A stretch of DNA of 64,000 bases from Paenirhodobacter hankyongi (lineage in GTDB: Bacteria; Pseudomonadota; Alphaproteobacteria; Rhodobacterales; Rhodobacteraceae), in NCBI RefSeq assembly GCF_003664585.1, contig NZ_RCHI01000007.1, positions 152,529 to 216,528 of the forward strand, read 5' to 3'. The position numbers and the translations under genes are program-made. Positions 36,943 to 45,089 of this stretch are shown one piece after another. The notes under the pieces were generated by a model, which did not search any database, was not told the DNA's origin, and saw only the letters and a list, made by a program, of their open reading frames with translations. Positions within the stretch are counted from its first letter, which is position 1; each line of letters begins with the position of its first letter.

Positions 36943-37965
36943 ATGGCATTGCGGGATGAACGGGTGACGCTGGCCCATGGTGGTGGCGGCACGGCGATGC
37001 GCGATCTGATCGAGGAGGTCTTCACCGCCGTCTTCGAACCGCCCGGGATGGAGGATGCCGCGCAGCTGAGCGCCGCGGCGCTGGCCGAGCCCGGCGCGCG
37101 GCTTGCCTTCACCACCGACGGTTTCGTGGTGACGCCGCTCGAGTTTCCGGGCGGCGACATCGGCAAGCTCGCCGTCTGCGGCACGGTGAACGATCTTGCG
37201 GTCTGCGGCGCGCGGCCGCTGTGGCTGTCGGCCGCCTTCGTGATCGAGGAGGGGACCGAGATCGCGCTGTTGCGCCGGATCGTCGCCACCATGGCGCGCG
37301 AGGCCGAGGCCGCCGGCGTGCGGATCGTCACCGGCGACACCAAGGTCGTCGGGCGCGGCGCCTGTGACCGGGTCTTTGTCACCACCGCCGGGGTGGGCGT
37401 GGTGCCGCCCGGGCGCGAGATGGGCGCGGGCCGGGTGCGGCCGGGCGATGTCGCGCTGGTGAACGGGGTGCTCGGCGATCATGGCGCGACGATCCTGGCC
37501 GCGCGCGGCGATCTGGCCCTGTCGACGGCACTTGAAAGCGATTGCGCGGCGCTTGGCCATCTGATGGAGGCGGTGCTGGCGGCGGCGCCCGGGGCGCGGG
37601 CGGCGCGCGACCTGACCCGGGGCGGGCTTGCCTCGGCGCTGAACGAGATCGCGGCGGCGGCGGGCTGCGGCATCGAGATCTCGGAAGAGGCATTGCCGCT
37701 GCGCGCCGAGGTCTCGGGCATGTGCGAGATCCTCGGGCTCGATCCGCTCTACCTGGCGAACGAGGGGCGGCTGGTTGTCTTCGTGCCCGGGGACGAGGCC
37801 GAGGCGGCACTCGCCGCGATGCGGGCGCGGCCCGAGGGGCAGGGCGCCTGCATCATCGGCGCGGCGGTTGCGGCGCACCCGGGACAGGTGCGGATGCGCA
37901 CGGCCTTCGGCGGGGCGCGGATCGTCGACATGCTGGTGGGCGAGCAGCTGCCGCGCATCTGCTGA
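36943..37965 (+). CDS. hypE: Hydrogenase maturation factor HypE
   Basis: A 340-aa PurM-like ATP-binding protein. It dehydrates the thiocarboxamide made by HypF on its C-terminal Cys to thiocyanate and passes cyanide to HypC-HypD. The essential C-terminal PRIC is present (QLPRIC stop). N-terminal LAHGGGGTAMRDLI and the DGFVVTPLEFPGGDIGKLAV region are typical. It is the last gene of the hydrogenase locus. The start at 36943 follows the repeat directly. Confidence 0.95.
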   Translation: MALRDERVTLAHGGGGTAMRDLIEEVFTAVFEPPGMEDAAQLSAAALAEPGARLAFTTDGFVVTPLEFPGGDIGKLAVCGTVNDLAVCGARPLWLSAAFVIEEGTEIALLRRIVATMAREAEAAGVRIVTGDTKVVGRGACDRVFVTTAGVGVVPPGREMGAGRVRPGDVALVNGVLGDHGATILAARGDLALSTALESDCAALGHLMEAVLAAAPGARAARDLTRGGLASALNEIAAAAGCGIEISEEALPLRAEVSGMCEILGLDPLYLANEGRLVVFVPGDEAEAALAAMRARPEGQGACIIGAAVAAHPGQVRMRTAFGGARIVDMLVGEQLPRIC

Positions 37966-38904
37966 GTGCGCGGCGCGAAAACTGGCTGCTGTGTCCCGGC
38001 GGAACTTGCCCGCGCGGTGCGTGCCGCCTTCTGGCCCGAGGGGCTGCCCACGGCGGCCCGCGAACAACCTGTGGTCGGAACGCGACGCGATCGTCATCAC
38101 CCGTGGCCTGCGATCGAGGGTGGGGTGCGCAGGCCGCACGACCGGCTGCATGATTTCCTGCGGTGCGAGATGACCTGCGTGGTCGGCGGCGGCCATGAGC
38201 GCGTCGAGTTCGGACGGCGGTTTCGCGGTGACGGAGCCCCGCGGGACCGGCCCCGCGCCCGGGGACCTGTCCGATATCCGCCGCATCGGCGCGGGCGTCG
38301 GCCTGCTGTCGAACATGATGGTGCACCTGTCTTGTCGCTGGGCGGCTGGCTCACCGCGCGCACCCGCGACCCGTCGTTCCAGATCACCACGTGGTTTTGC
38401 GGCCGCCGCACGAAGAAGCGCTTCGCCGCGGCGAATTGCGCGGCATCGGCGCGGCCGCGGCCGATGAGACGCGGAGCAGGTCTTGCCCCTTCGAGAGCGC
38501 GTCGTGGATATGGGCCGGCGACGCCCTCCTGCTCGGAAAAAGAGCGAAGGGAGGATCCGGGCGATCTTGCGGGGTCGGGCGAAGCTTTCGAGCCGGTATT
38601 CGAGCCCCTCGCGCGGCCGGGGGCACGGAATGCGGCCGCCTGCCGCGCCCGCGGGGCAGCGCCGTGCCGGTCTCGGTGCGCAAGATGACGCCGCGGGCGA
38701 GGCAGGCGATCATCTCGGCCTCCTCCGGCGCGTCGCAAAGGTGATGGCCAGGTCGGCGCGGACGCGCCGCTTCCCCGGGCCGCAGCCCCGGCCCCAGCCA
38801 ACCCGGCGTGGGCCGCGGGAGACAGATTGTGCCGCGCTGCGGCATCGGGCTTGACGTGGGCCCGCCGTGGCGCGAGCTTCGGGGCGGCACAGCAGGGGGC
38901 ACAG
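37966..38904. other. Gap of about 0.94 kb without a convincing gene; possible gene remnants
   Basis: No frame here shows a coherent protein in either direction. Short protein-like stretches change frame: on the plus strand LSDIRRIGAGVGLLSNMMVH (near 38268) then VLSLGGWLTARTRDPSFQITTW (near 38330, another frame), and on the minus strand ADLAITF followed in a new frame by APEEAEMIACLARGVILRTE (38670-38760). Frame shifts of this kind suggest one or more decayed genes at the end of the hydrogenase locus. I cannot name the parent genes. Confidence 0.45.
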
Positions 38905-40242
38905 ATGGCATTCGTGATTTCCGAGGCGGAGCGCGTCGTTTACCCGGGACCGCCGCCGGCGCAGGCCGACGTGGTGGTGATCGGCGGCGGCATCGCCGGG
39001 GTGATGACGGCCTATTATCTCGCGCAGGCAGGGCAGCGCGTCGTGCTGTGCGAAAAGGGGCGCATCGCGGGCGAGCAGTCGAGCCGCAACTGGGGCTGGA
39101 TCCGCGCCCAGGGCCGCGACCCGGCCGAGCTGCCGCTGATGCTCGAGGCGCTGGAGCTGTGGCAGGGATTCGCGGCGCAGCTCGGCCCCGAGCTTGGCTT
39201 TCGCCGCGCGGGTGTCGCCTATCTCTCGCATGACCCGAAATCGGCTGCGGGCTACGAGGCCTGGGTGCGGCTGGCGGCCGAGCACGGGCTTGAAAGCCGG
39301 CTGATGTCGCGCGCCGAGCTCGCGGCGCTCTCTGCAACCGCGGGCTGGGCCGCGGGGCTGATCACGCCGTCCGACGCGCGCGCCGAGCCCTGGGTGGCGG
39401 TGCCGCTGCTTGCCCGCCTCGCCGTCGCCGCGGGCGTCGAGATCGTCGAGAATTGCGCGGTGCGCGCGCTCGACCGTGCCGGCGGGCGGGTGATCGGCGT
39501 GGTGACGGAACTGGGCCGGATCACCGCGCCGCAGGTGCTTCTGGCCGGCGGCGCCTGGTCGTCGCTTCTGGCCGCGCGCGAGGGGGTGCGGCTGCCGCAG
39601 CTCGCCGTGCGCTCGACCGTCGCGCAGACCGAACCGCTGCCCGAGGTGGCGCAGGTCTCGGCCACCGACGAGATCTTCGCCTGGCGGCGCCGGGTTGACG
39701 GCGGCTACACCCTTGCCTCGGGCACCTGGCACGATTTCTACATCGGCCCCGATGCGTTCCGGAACCTCGCCCGCTATCTCCCGCAGCTTCGCCGCGACGG
39801 TGCGAAGACCCGGCTGCGCCCCTGGGCGCCCGGGCGCGGCTGGCCCGATGGCTGGACGACGCCCCGGCACTGGAGCGAGGAGGAGGAAAGCCCGTTCGAG
39901 CGGCTGCGCGTCCTCGACCCCGCGCCGAACCTGGCGCGGCTGAAGGAGGTGCAGGCGGGCTTTGCCCGGGCCTTCCCGGCGCTTGGCGTGCCGCGGCTGA
40001 TCCGGTCCTGGGCCGGCATGATCGACGTGATGCCCGACACCGTGCCGGTGCTCGACGAAAGCCCGGTGCCCGGGCTCTTCATCGCCACGGGCCTGTCGGG
40101 GCATGGCTTCGGCATCGGCCCGGCGATCGGGCGGGTGATGGCGGCGCGGATGCTTGGCCGCGACACCGGCCACGACCTGCGCCGCTTCCGTTTTGCCCGC
40201 TTCTCGGACGGCACGAAGATGGATCTCGGCCCGACCTTCTGA
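38905..40242 (+). CDS. FAD-dependent oxidoreductase (DAO family)
   Basis: A 445-aa flavoprotein. VVVIGGGIAGVMTAYYLA at residues 24-41 with an acidic residue in VVLCEKGR binds FAD; the following EQSSRNWGWIRAQGRDP segment and the C-terminal ATGLSGHGFGIGPAIGR motif match glycine/D-amino-acid oxidase-like proteins. No signal peptide is visible. It precedes an M20 amidohydrolase by 64 bases, so the pair may process an N-substituted amino acid. The substrate is unknown. Confidence 0.85.
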   Translation: MAFVISEAERVVYPGPPPAQADVVVIGGGIAGVMTAYYLAQAGQRVVLCEKGRIAGEQSSRNWGWIRAQGRDPAELPLMLEALELWQGFAAQLGPELGFRRAGVAYLSHDPKSAAGYEAWVRLAAEHGLESRLMSRAELAALSATAGWAAGLITPSDARAEPWVAVPLLARLAVAAGVEIVENCAVRALDRAGGRVIGVVTELGRITAPQVLLAGGAWSSLLAAREGVRLPQLAVRSTVAQTEPLPEVAQVSATDEIFAWRRRVDGGYTLASGTWHDFYIGPDAFRNLARYLPQLRRDGAKTRLRPWAPGRGWPDGWTTPRHWSEEEESPFERLRVLDPAPNLARLKEVQAGFARAFPALGVPRLIRSWAGMIDVMPDTVPVLDESPVPGLFIATGLSGHGFGIGPAIGRVMAARMLGRDTGHDLRRFRFARFSDGTKMDLGPTF

Positions 40243-40306
40243 CGGCGCGTCAGGGGCTTGCCGGCGCGCCGCTTCTGCCGCAGGCTGGCGCGTCTGGAGG
40301 TGCCCG

Positions 40307-41473
40307 ATGCCCGTGAAGAACCGTTTCGCCGAACTGCTGCCCGAGATCATCGCCTGGCGGCGCGATTTCCACGCCCACCCCGAGCTGATGTTCGACCTGC
40401 CGCGCACCGCGGGCCGGGTGGCGGGGCTGCTGCGCGGCTTCGGGGTCGACGAGGTGGTCGAGGGGATCGGCCGCTCGGGTGTCGTCGCAGTGATCCGCGG
40501 CCGCACCGACAGCCAGGGCCGGGCGATCGGGCTGCGCGCCGACATGGACGCGCTGCCGATCGAGGAGGAGACGGGGCTGCCCCATGCCTCGACCACGCCC
40601 GGCAAGATGCACGCCTGCGGCCATGACGGCCACATGGCGATGCTGCTCGGCGCGGCGAAATACCTGGCCGAGACCCGCGCCTTCGACGGCACCGCGGTGC
40701 TGGTCTTCCAGCCCGCCGAGGAGGGCGGCGGCGGCGGCGACGAGATGGTGCGCGACGGGCTGATGGAGCGTTTCGGCATCGACGAGATCTATGGCATGCA
40801 CAACTGGCCGGGGGTGCCGCTCGGCACATTCGCGATCCGCGAGGGGGCGGTGATGGCGGCCTGCGACCAGTTCCGCATCACCGTGACCGGCCGCGGCGGC
40901 CATGCGGCGAAACCGCATCAGGCGGTCGATCCGGTGCTGGTGGCAAGTCAGATCGTCGTTGCGCTGCAGACGGTGGCTTCGCGGCTGACCGACCCGCTGT
41001 CGCCCGTGGTGCTGTCGATCTGCACGCTGCGGGCGGGGACGGGGGCCTATAACGTGATCCCGCAGACGGCCGAGCTGCGCGGCACGCTGCGCACCCTCGA
41101 TCCCGATCTGCGCGTGACGGCCGAGGCGCAGCTGCGCCGCATCGCCACGCTGACCGCCGAGGCGGCGGGGGCGACGGCTGCGCTCGACTGGATGCCGGGC
41201 TATCCGGCGACCGTGAACGCGCCCGAGCCCACCCGCGCCGCCATCGCCGTTGCGCAATCGGTTGCGGGCACGGTCGACACCGACTTCCCGCCGCAGATGG
41301 CGGCCGAGGATTTCAGCTACATGCTGAACGCGCGGCCGGGCGCCTATATCTTCGTCGGCAATGGCGACAGCGCCATCCTCCATCACCCCGGTTACGAGTT
41401 CAACGACGAGGCGATCTGCTTCGGCGCAAGCTGGTATGCGGGGATGATCGAGACCCGCTTGCCGCTGGAGTGA
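40307..41473 (+). CDS. M20-family amidohydrolase (hippurate hydrolase-like)
   Basis: A 388-aa metal-dependent amidohydrolase. Visible metal motifs are HACGHDGHMAMLLGAAKYL near residue 104, PAEEGGGGG near 138 and the final GYEFND. The dimerisation domain begins near residue 186 (QFRITVTGRGGHAAKPHQA). It resembles HipO/AmaA/IAA-amino acid hydrolases that cleave N-acylated amino acids. It probably forms one transcript with the FAD oxidoreductase upstream. Confidence 0.88.
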   Translation: MPVKNRFAELLPEIIAWRRDFHAHPELMFDLPRTAGRVAGLLRGFGVDEVVEGIGRSGVVAVIRGRTDSQGRAIGLRADMDALPIEEETGLPHASTTPGKMHACGHDGHMAMLLGAAKYLAETRAFDGTAVLVFQPAEEGGGGGDEMVRDGLMERFGIDEIYGMHNWPGVPLGTFAIREGAVMAACDQFRITVTGRGGHAAKPHQAVDPVLVASQIVVALQTVASRLTDPLSPVVLSICTLRAGTGAYNVIPQTAELRGTLRTLDPDLRVTAEAQLRRIATLTAEAAGATAALDWMPGYPATVNAPEPTRAAIAVAQSVAGTVDTDFPPQMAAEDFSYMLNARPGAYIFVGNGDSAILHHPGYEFNDEAICFGASWYAGMIETRLPLE

Positions 41474-41544
41474 CGGCGCCGCGCCTTGCGCAAAAGAAAC
41501 CCCCCGGCCGATCTGCCGCGACGGCGGGCGAAAGCGACCTTTCC

Positions 41545-41611
41545 CCTTCCAATCGCACCCAATCTCCCGGGGGTGAGCGCCAAAGGCGCGAGGGGGCAGC
41601 GCCCCCTCGAC
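41545..41611 (-). repeat. Dispersed structured repeat, copy 3 (subtype A)
   Basis: Read on the minus strand: GGGGGCGCTGCCCCCT, a small hairpin GCGCC-ttt-GGCGC, then TCACCCCCGGGAGATTGGG and GCGATTGGAAGG. It lies in the gap between the convergent amidohydrolase and RidA genes. Confidence 0.75.
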
Positions 41612-41615
41612 CGGC

Positions 41616-41966
41616 TCAGGCCTGCGCGGCGGTGACGATCACCTCGACGCGATAGCCGGGCGCGGCCAGCTTCGCCTCGCCGGTCGCACGCGCGGGCGTC
41701 GCGCCCTGCGGCACCCAGGCATCCCAGACCGCGTTCATCTCGGCGAAATCGGCCATGTCCGCGAGCCAGATCTGTGCGCTCAGGATCCGGGTCTTGTCCG
41801 AACCGGCCAGCGCCAGCAGCCGGTCGACCTCGGCCAGCGCGTCTTTCGTCTGCTCGGTGACGCTGGCGCCCGGGGTGCCGACCTGGCCTGCCAGCCAGAC
41901 AAGCCCGTTGTAGACGACGGCGCCGCTCATCCGCGCGCCGCATTCGATGCGTTCGATCCCGGCCAT
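41616..41966 (-). CDS. RidA-family protein (YjgF/UK114)
   Basis: A 116-aa protein of the RidA superfamily, which deaminates reactive enamines/imines released by PLP enzymes and oxidases. The core motifs WLAGQVG and ILSAQIWLADMADFAEMNAVWDAW are present. The Arg that defines true RidA enzymes is expected near the late PQGATPARATGEAKLAAPG; a candidate Arg is there. The ATG at 41966 has CAGGAGGG. Two amino-acid oxidase-type genes lie nearby, a sensible context. Confidence 0.85.
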   Translation of the reverse strand: MAGIERIECGARMSGAVVYNGLVWLAGQVGTPGASVTEQTKDALAEVDRLLALAGSDKTRILSAQIWLADMADFAEMNAVWDAWVPQGATPARATGEAKLAAPGYRVEVIVTAAQA

Positions 41967-42073
41967 CGGGCCCTCCTGTGGTTGTGCCCCAGCGTGATAG
42001 CGGCGGGCAGGGCCAAGGGGAAGGGTGCAAAGCGCGGCCCGCCGTGCCAGACTGCCCGCAAACGGAGGGCGCG

Positions 42074-43162
42074 ATGCGATTGGGATGGATCGTGGCAGTG
42101 CTGCTGATGACCGGCGCGGCGCTGGCACAGGAGCCGGGCAACATGGGCGGCCTGCCGGCGCGCGCCGAGGCGCCGTTCCGGCTCGAACGGGTGGTGCCGC
42201 TCACGCTGCCCTGGGCGATTGCGCCACTCCCCGGCGGCGATCTGCTCGTCACCGGCAAGGGGGGGCGGCTGTGGCAGGTCTCGCACGGGCAGGCGGAGGA
42301 AATCCGCGGCCTGCCCGCGGTGCGCTACGAGGGCCAGATCGGCCTTCTCGACATCGCCGCCGCGCCCGATTTCGTCACCACCCGGCGGGTCTTCCTCAGC
42401 TATGTCGCGGAAGACAACGCGCTGACGCTCGCCCGCGCGCGGCTCGCGGGCAATCGGCTGACCGAGCTCACCCCGCTCTGGCGCCAGAGCCCGGGCGGCG
42501 AGGGGCAACCCGGCGGCATCATCGCCTTCGGGCCGGACGGGATGGTCTATCTGTCGGTGGGCGACCGGATGCAGCCCGACACCGCACAGCAGCCCGATAA
42601 TCCGCGCGGCAAGATCCTGCGCCTGACGCCCGAGGGGCAGCCCGCGCCGGGCAATCCCTTCACCGGCAGCCCGACCCGCGCCGCGACCTGGAGCGAGGGG
42701 CATCGCAACCCCTACGGCCTCGCCTTCGCCCCCGATGGCACGCTGTGGGAACACGAGATGGGCCCGCGCGGCGGCGACGAGCTGAACCGGATCGAGCCCG
42801 GGCGGAACTATGGCTGGCCGCTCGTCTCGAACGGCGATCACTATTCCGGCTGGCCGATCCCCGACCACTACACCCGCCCCGATCTGGCCGCGCCGGTGCT
42901 GTGGTGGACACCGGTGATCGCGCCCGCCGGGCTTGCGGTCTATGCCGGGCACGACTTTCCCGACTGGACGGGGTCGCTGCTGATCGGCGCGCTGCGCGGC
43001 GAGGGGCTGGTCCGCGTCGCGCCCGATGGCACGTCCCAGCTCGACCGCTGGGATCTCGGCATGCGGGTGCGCGACGTGGCGGTCGACGGCGCGGGCCATG
43101 TCTGGATCATCAGCGATGCCGAGGAGGGCGCGCTTTACCGTCTGGTGCCACTTTCCGAGTGA
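42074..43162 (+). CDS. PQQ-dependent sugar dehydrogenase, secreted
   Basis: A 362-aa soluble glucose/aldose dehydrogenase-like protein with a signal peptide (MRLGWIVAVLLMTGAALAQ). Family motifs GQIGLLDIAAAPDF, HRNPYGLAFAPDGTLWEHEMGPRGGDELNRI and NYGWPLVSNGDHYSG are clear, holding the expected His/Arg PQQ contacts. It would oxidise sugars in the periplasm and pass electrons to the respiratory chain. PQQ synthesis genes are not in the window. Confidence 0.88.
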   Translation: MRLGWIVAVLLMTGAALAQEPGNMGGLPARAEAPFRLERVVPLTLPWAIAPLPGGDLLVTGKGGRLWQVSHGQAEEIRGLPAVRYEGQIGLLDIAAAPDFVTTRRVFLSYVAEDNALTLARARLAGNRLTELTPLWRQSPGGEGQPGGIIAFGPDGMVYLSVGDRMQPDTAQQPDNPRGKILRLTPEGQPAPGNPFTGSPTRAATWSEGHRNPYGLAFAPDGTLWEHEMGPRGGDELNRIEPGRNYGWPLVSNGDHYSGWPIPDHYTRPDLAAPVLWWTPVIAPAGLAVYAGHDFPDWTGSLLIGALRGEGLVRVAPDGTSQLDRWDLGMRVRDVAVDGAGHVWIISDAEEGALYRLVPLSE

Positions 43163-43185
43163 AGGGCTGTGACCGGAGGGGGGGC

Positions 43186-43259
43186 TGGAGCGGGTAGCGG
43201 GAATCGAACCCGCGCGTTCAGCTTGGGAAGCTGACAGGCTACCATTACATCATACCCGC
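43186..43259 (-). tRNA. tRNA-Gly (anticodon CCC), CCA encoded
   Basis: The minus strand folds into a complete cloverleaf: acceptor GCGGGTA/TACCCGC, D arm with TAATGGTA, anticodon stem TCAGC/GCTGA with loop TTCCCAA (anticodon CCC), and T arm GCGGG-TTCGATT-CCCGC. The discriminator U is followed by an encoded CCA at 43186-43188. Confidence 0.96.
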
Positions 43260-43346
43260 ATGGTGCAGGCGCAGACCTAAGCCAAGTGCCGGGCGCCGTC
43301 AAGCGGCCTTGCGCGGGATTTTCGCGGCCCGGCCCGGGGCGGAAGG

Positions 43347-43414
43347 CAGGGGGCGCTGCCCCCTCTTTTCCTTCGGAAAATTCACCCCCGGGATATCTGG
43401 GGCAATTGGAAGAC
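43347..43414 (+). repeat. Dispersed structured repeat, copy 4 (subtype A)
   Basis: GGGGGCGCTGCCCCC (43349-43363), hairpin TTTTCC-ttc-GGAAAA (43366-43380), then TTCACCCCCGGGATATCTGG and GGCAATTGGAAG. It faces copy 5 head-on, 16 bases away. Confidence 0.8.
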
Positions 43415-43429
43415 GAGAGCGGTCCTGTG

Positions 43430-43489
43430 CTTCCAATTGCTGCGAATATCCCGGGGGGTGAGGCCGCAGGCCGAGGGGGGCAGCGCCCG
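43430..43489 (-). repeat. Dispersed structured repeat, copy 5 (subtype A)
   Basis: Read on the minus strand: GGGCGCTGCCCCCC, hairpin GGCC-tgc-GGCC, then TCACCCCCCGGGATATTCGC and AGCAATTGGAAG. With copy 4 it forms a large imperfect palindrome between the tRNA-Gly and moxR-type genes. Confidence 0.78.
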
Positions 43490-43525
43490 CCTTGCGACGG
43501 TTCGTGCTCACCCGGTGGGCCGCGC

Positions 43526-44371
43526 TCAGCGCCCGGGCTGGCGGCGCGCCATGAAGGCCAGCCGCTCGAACAGATGCACGTCCTGCTCGTTCTTCAGCAG
43601 CGCGCCATGCAGCTTCGGCAGCAGGGTCGCGCCCTCCTTCTTCAGGTCCCCGGGCGCCAGATCCTCGGCCAGCAGCAGTTTCAGCCAGTCGAGCACCTCG
43701 GAGGTCGAGGGTTTCTTCTTCAGCCCGGGCGTCTCGCGGATCTCGTAGAACTGCGTCAGCGCGGCGGTCAGCAGCGCCTCCTTGATGCCCGGGAAATGCA
43801 CCCGCACGATCGCCTTCAGCACCTCGGCCTCGGGGAACTTGATGTAATGGAAGAAGCAGCGGCGCAGGAAGGCGTCGGGCAGTTCCTTCTCGTTGTTCGA
43901 GGTGATGATCACCACCGGGCGATGGCGCGCCCGCACCGTCTCGCCGGTCTCGTAGACGTGGAACTCCATCTTGTCGAGTTCCTGCAGCAGGTCGTTCGGG
44001 AATTCGATGTCGGCCTTGTCGATCTCGTCGATCAGCAGCACGACCTTGCCCTCGGCCTCGAAGGCCTGCCACAGCTTGCCCTTGCGGATGTAGTTGCGCA
44101 CATCCGCCACCCGCGCCTCGCCCAGCTGGCTGTCGCGCAGCCGGCTGACGGCGTCGTATTCGTAAAGCCCCTGCTGCGCGCGCGTCGTCGACTTGATGTT
44201 CCACTCGAGCATCGGCAGACCCAGGCTTTGCGCCACCTGTTTCGCGAGTTCGGTCTTGCCGGTGCCGGGCTCGCCCTTCACCAGCAGCGGCCGTTCGAGC
44301 GCCACGGCGGCATTGACCGCGACGATCAGGTCTTCGGGGGCGACGTAGCTGTCGGTCGACTGGAAACGCAC
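43526..44371 (-). CDS. MoxR-family AAA+ ATPase
   Basis: A 281-aa AAA+ protein. Walker A GEPGTGKTELA is at residues 33-43, Walker B VVLLIDEIDKAD near 110, sensor 1 IITSNNEKELPD near 150 and the arginine finger region LRRCFFHYIKFP. It starts with GTG (44371) behind a GGAG site. MoxR proteins act as chaperones for metal- or cofactor-enzyme complexes, usually with a von Willebrand A partner; none is adjacent in this window. Confidence 0.88.
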   Translation of the reverse strand: MRFQSTDSYVAPEDLIVAVNAAVALERPLLVKGEPGTGKTELAKQVAQSLGLPMLEWNIKSTTRAQQGLYEYDAVSRLRDSQLGEARVADVRNYIRKGKLWQAFEAEGKVVLLIDEIDKADIEFPNDLLQELDKMEFHVYETGETVRARHRPVVIITSNNEKELPDAFLRRCFFHYIKFPEAEVLKAIVRVHFPGIKEALLTAALTQFYEIRETPGLKKKPSTSEVLDWLKLLLAEDLAPGDLKKEGATLLPKLHGALLKNEQDVHLFERLAFMARRQPGR

Positions 44372-44563
44372 GGGCGAACTCCGCTGGCTGTGGCACGGGA
44401 GCGGAGCCTAGCGGTGCGCGGGGCGCGCCGCAACCGGTGGGGCGGAAGAGGCGCGGTGAAAACGGGGGCGTGACATCCCAACGGCGTTGCGGTATGAGCG
44501 CGCCATGAATTTTGGGCAGGGAATCTGCCGGACTTGCGGGACGGCAGAAGAGTGAGGGCAGAA

Positions 44564-44986
44564 ATGAAGGCCGAAATCTTTCTACCGGATGACTATCGCC
44601 CCGCCGAGGACGAACCGTTCATGAATGAACGGCAGCTCGAATACTTCCGCCGCAAGCTGCAGGCCTGGAAGCACGAGCTCCTCGAACAATCCGCGGAAAC
44701 GCTTGAAGGCCTGGCGGAATCGGCGCGCAACGTGCCCGACCTCGCCGACCGCGCGAGCGAAGAGACCGATCGCGCGCTCGAGCTGCGCACCCGCGACCGG
44801 CAGCGCAAGCTGGTGGCGAAGATCGACGCGGCGCTGCGGCGGATCGACAATGGCGAATACGGCTATTGCGAGATGACGGGCGAGCCGATCAGCCTGAAAC
44901 GGCTCGATGCGCGCCCGATCGCGACGATGACGCTCGAGGCGCAGGAGCGCCACGAGCGGCGCGAGCGCGTGCATCGCGACGATTGA
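44564..44986 (+). CDS. dksA: DksA, zinc-finger cysteines mostly lost
   Basis: A 140-aa RNA polymerase secondary-channel factor that works with ppGpp. The coiled-coil region (NERQLEYFRRKLQAWKHELL, then the loop DLADRASEETDRALELRTRDR) has the DxxDxA tip motif of DksA. The C-terminal zinc-finger region reads YCEMTGEPIS...LDARPIATM, keeping only one of the four Cys; the others are Thr, Asp and Ala. The same CTDA pattern is known in Rhodobacter sphaeroides DksA, which works without zinc. The start at 44564 has GAGGG. Confidence 0.9.
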   Translation: MKAEIFLPDDYRPAEDEPFMNERQLEYFRRKLQAWKHELLEQSAETLEGLAESARNVPDLADRASEETDRALELRTRDRQRKLVAKIDAALRRIDNGEYGYCEMTGEPISLKRLDARPIATMTLEAQERHERRERVHRDD

Positions 44987-45089
44987 TCGCGGCGGGTCCC
45001 GGCGGCGGGGTGCCCCGGATTTGATGTCGCGCAAGGACAGCTCGCACCGGCACCCCGATGGTGCCGGTGCAGTCGTTTCTGGAGGAACC

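Noticed and set aside
37966..38904. Insertion sequence or transposase remnant
   Set aside because: No terminal inverted repeats, target duplications or transposase motifs could be seen; kept only as an undefined remnant.
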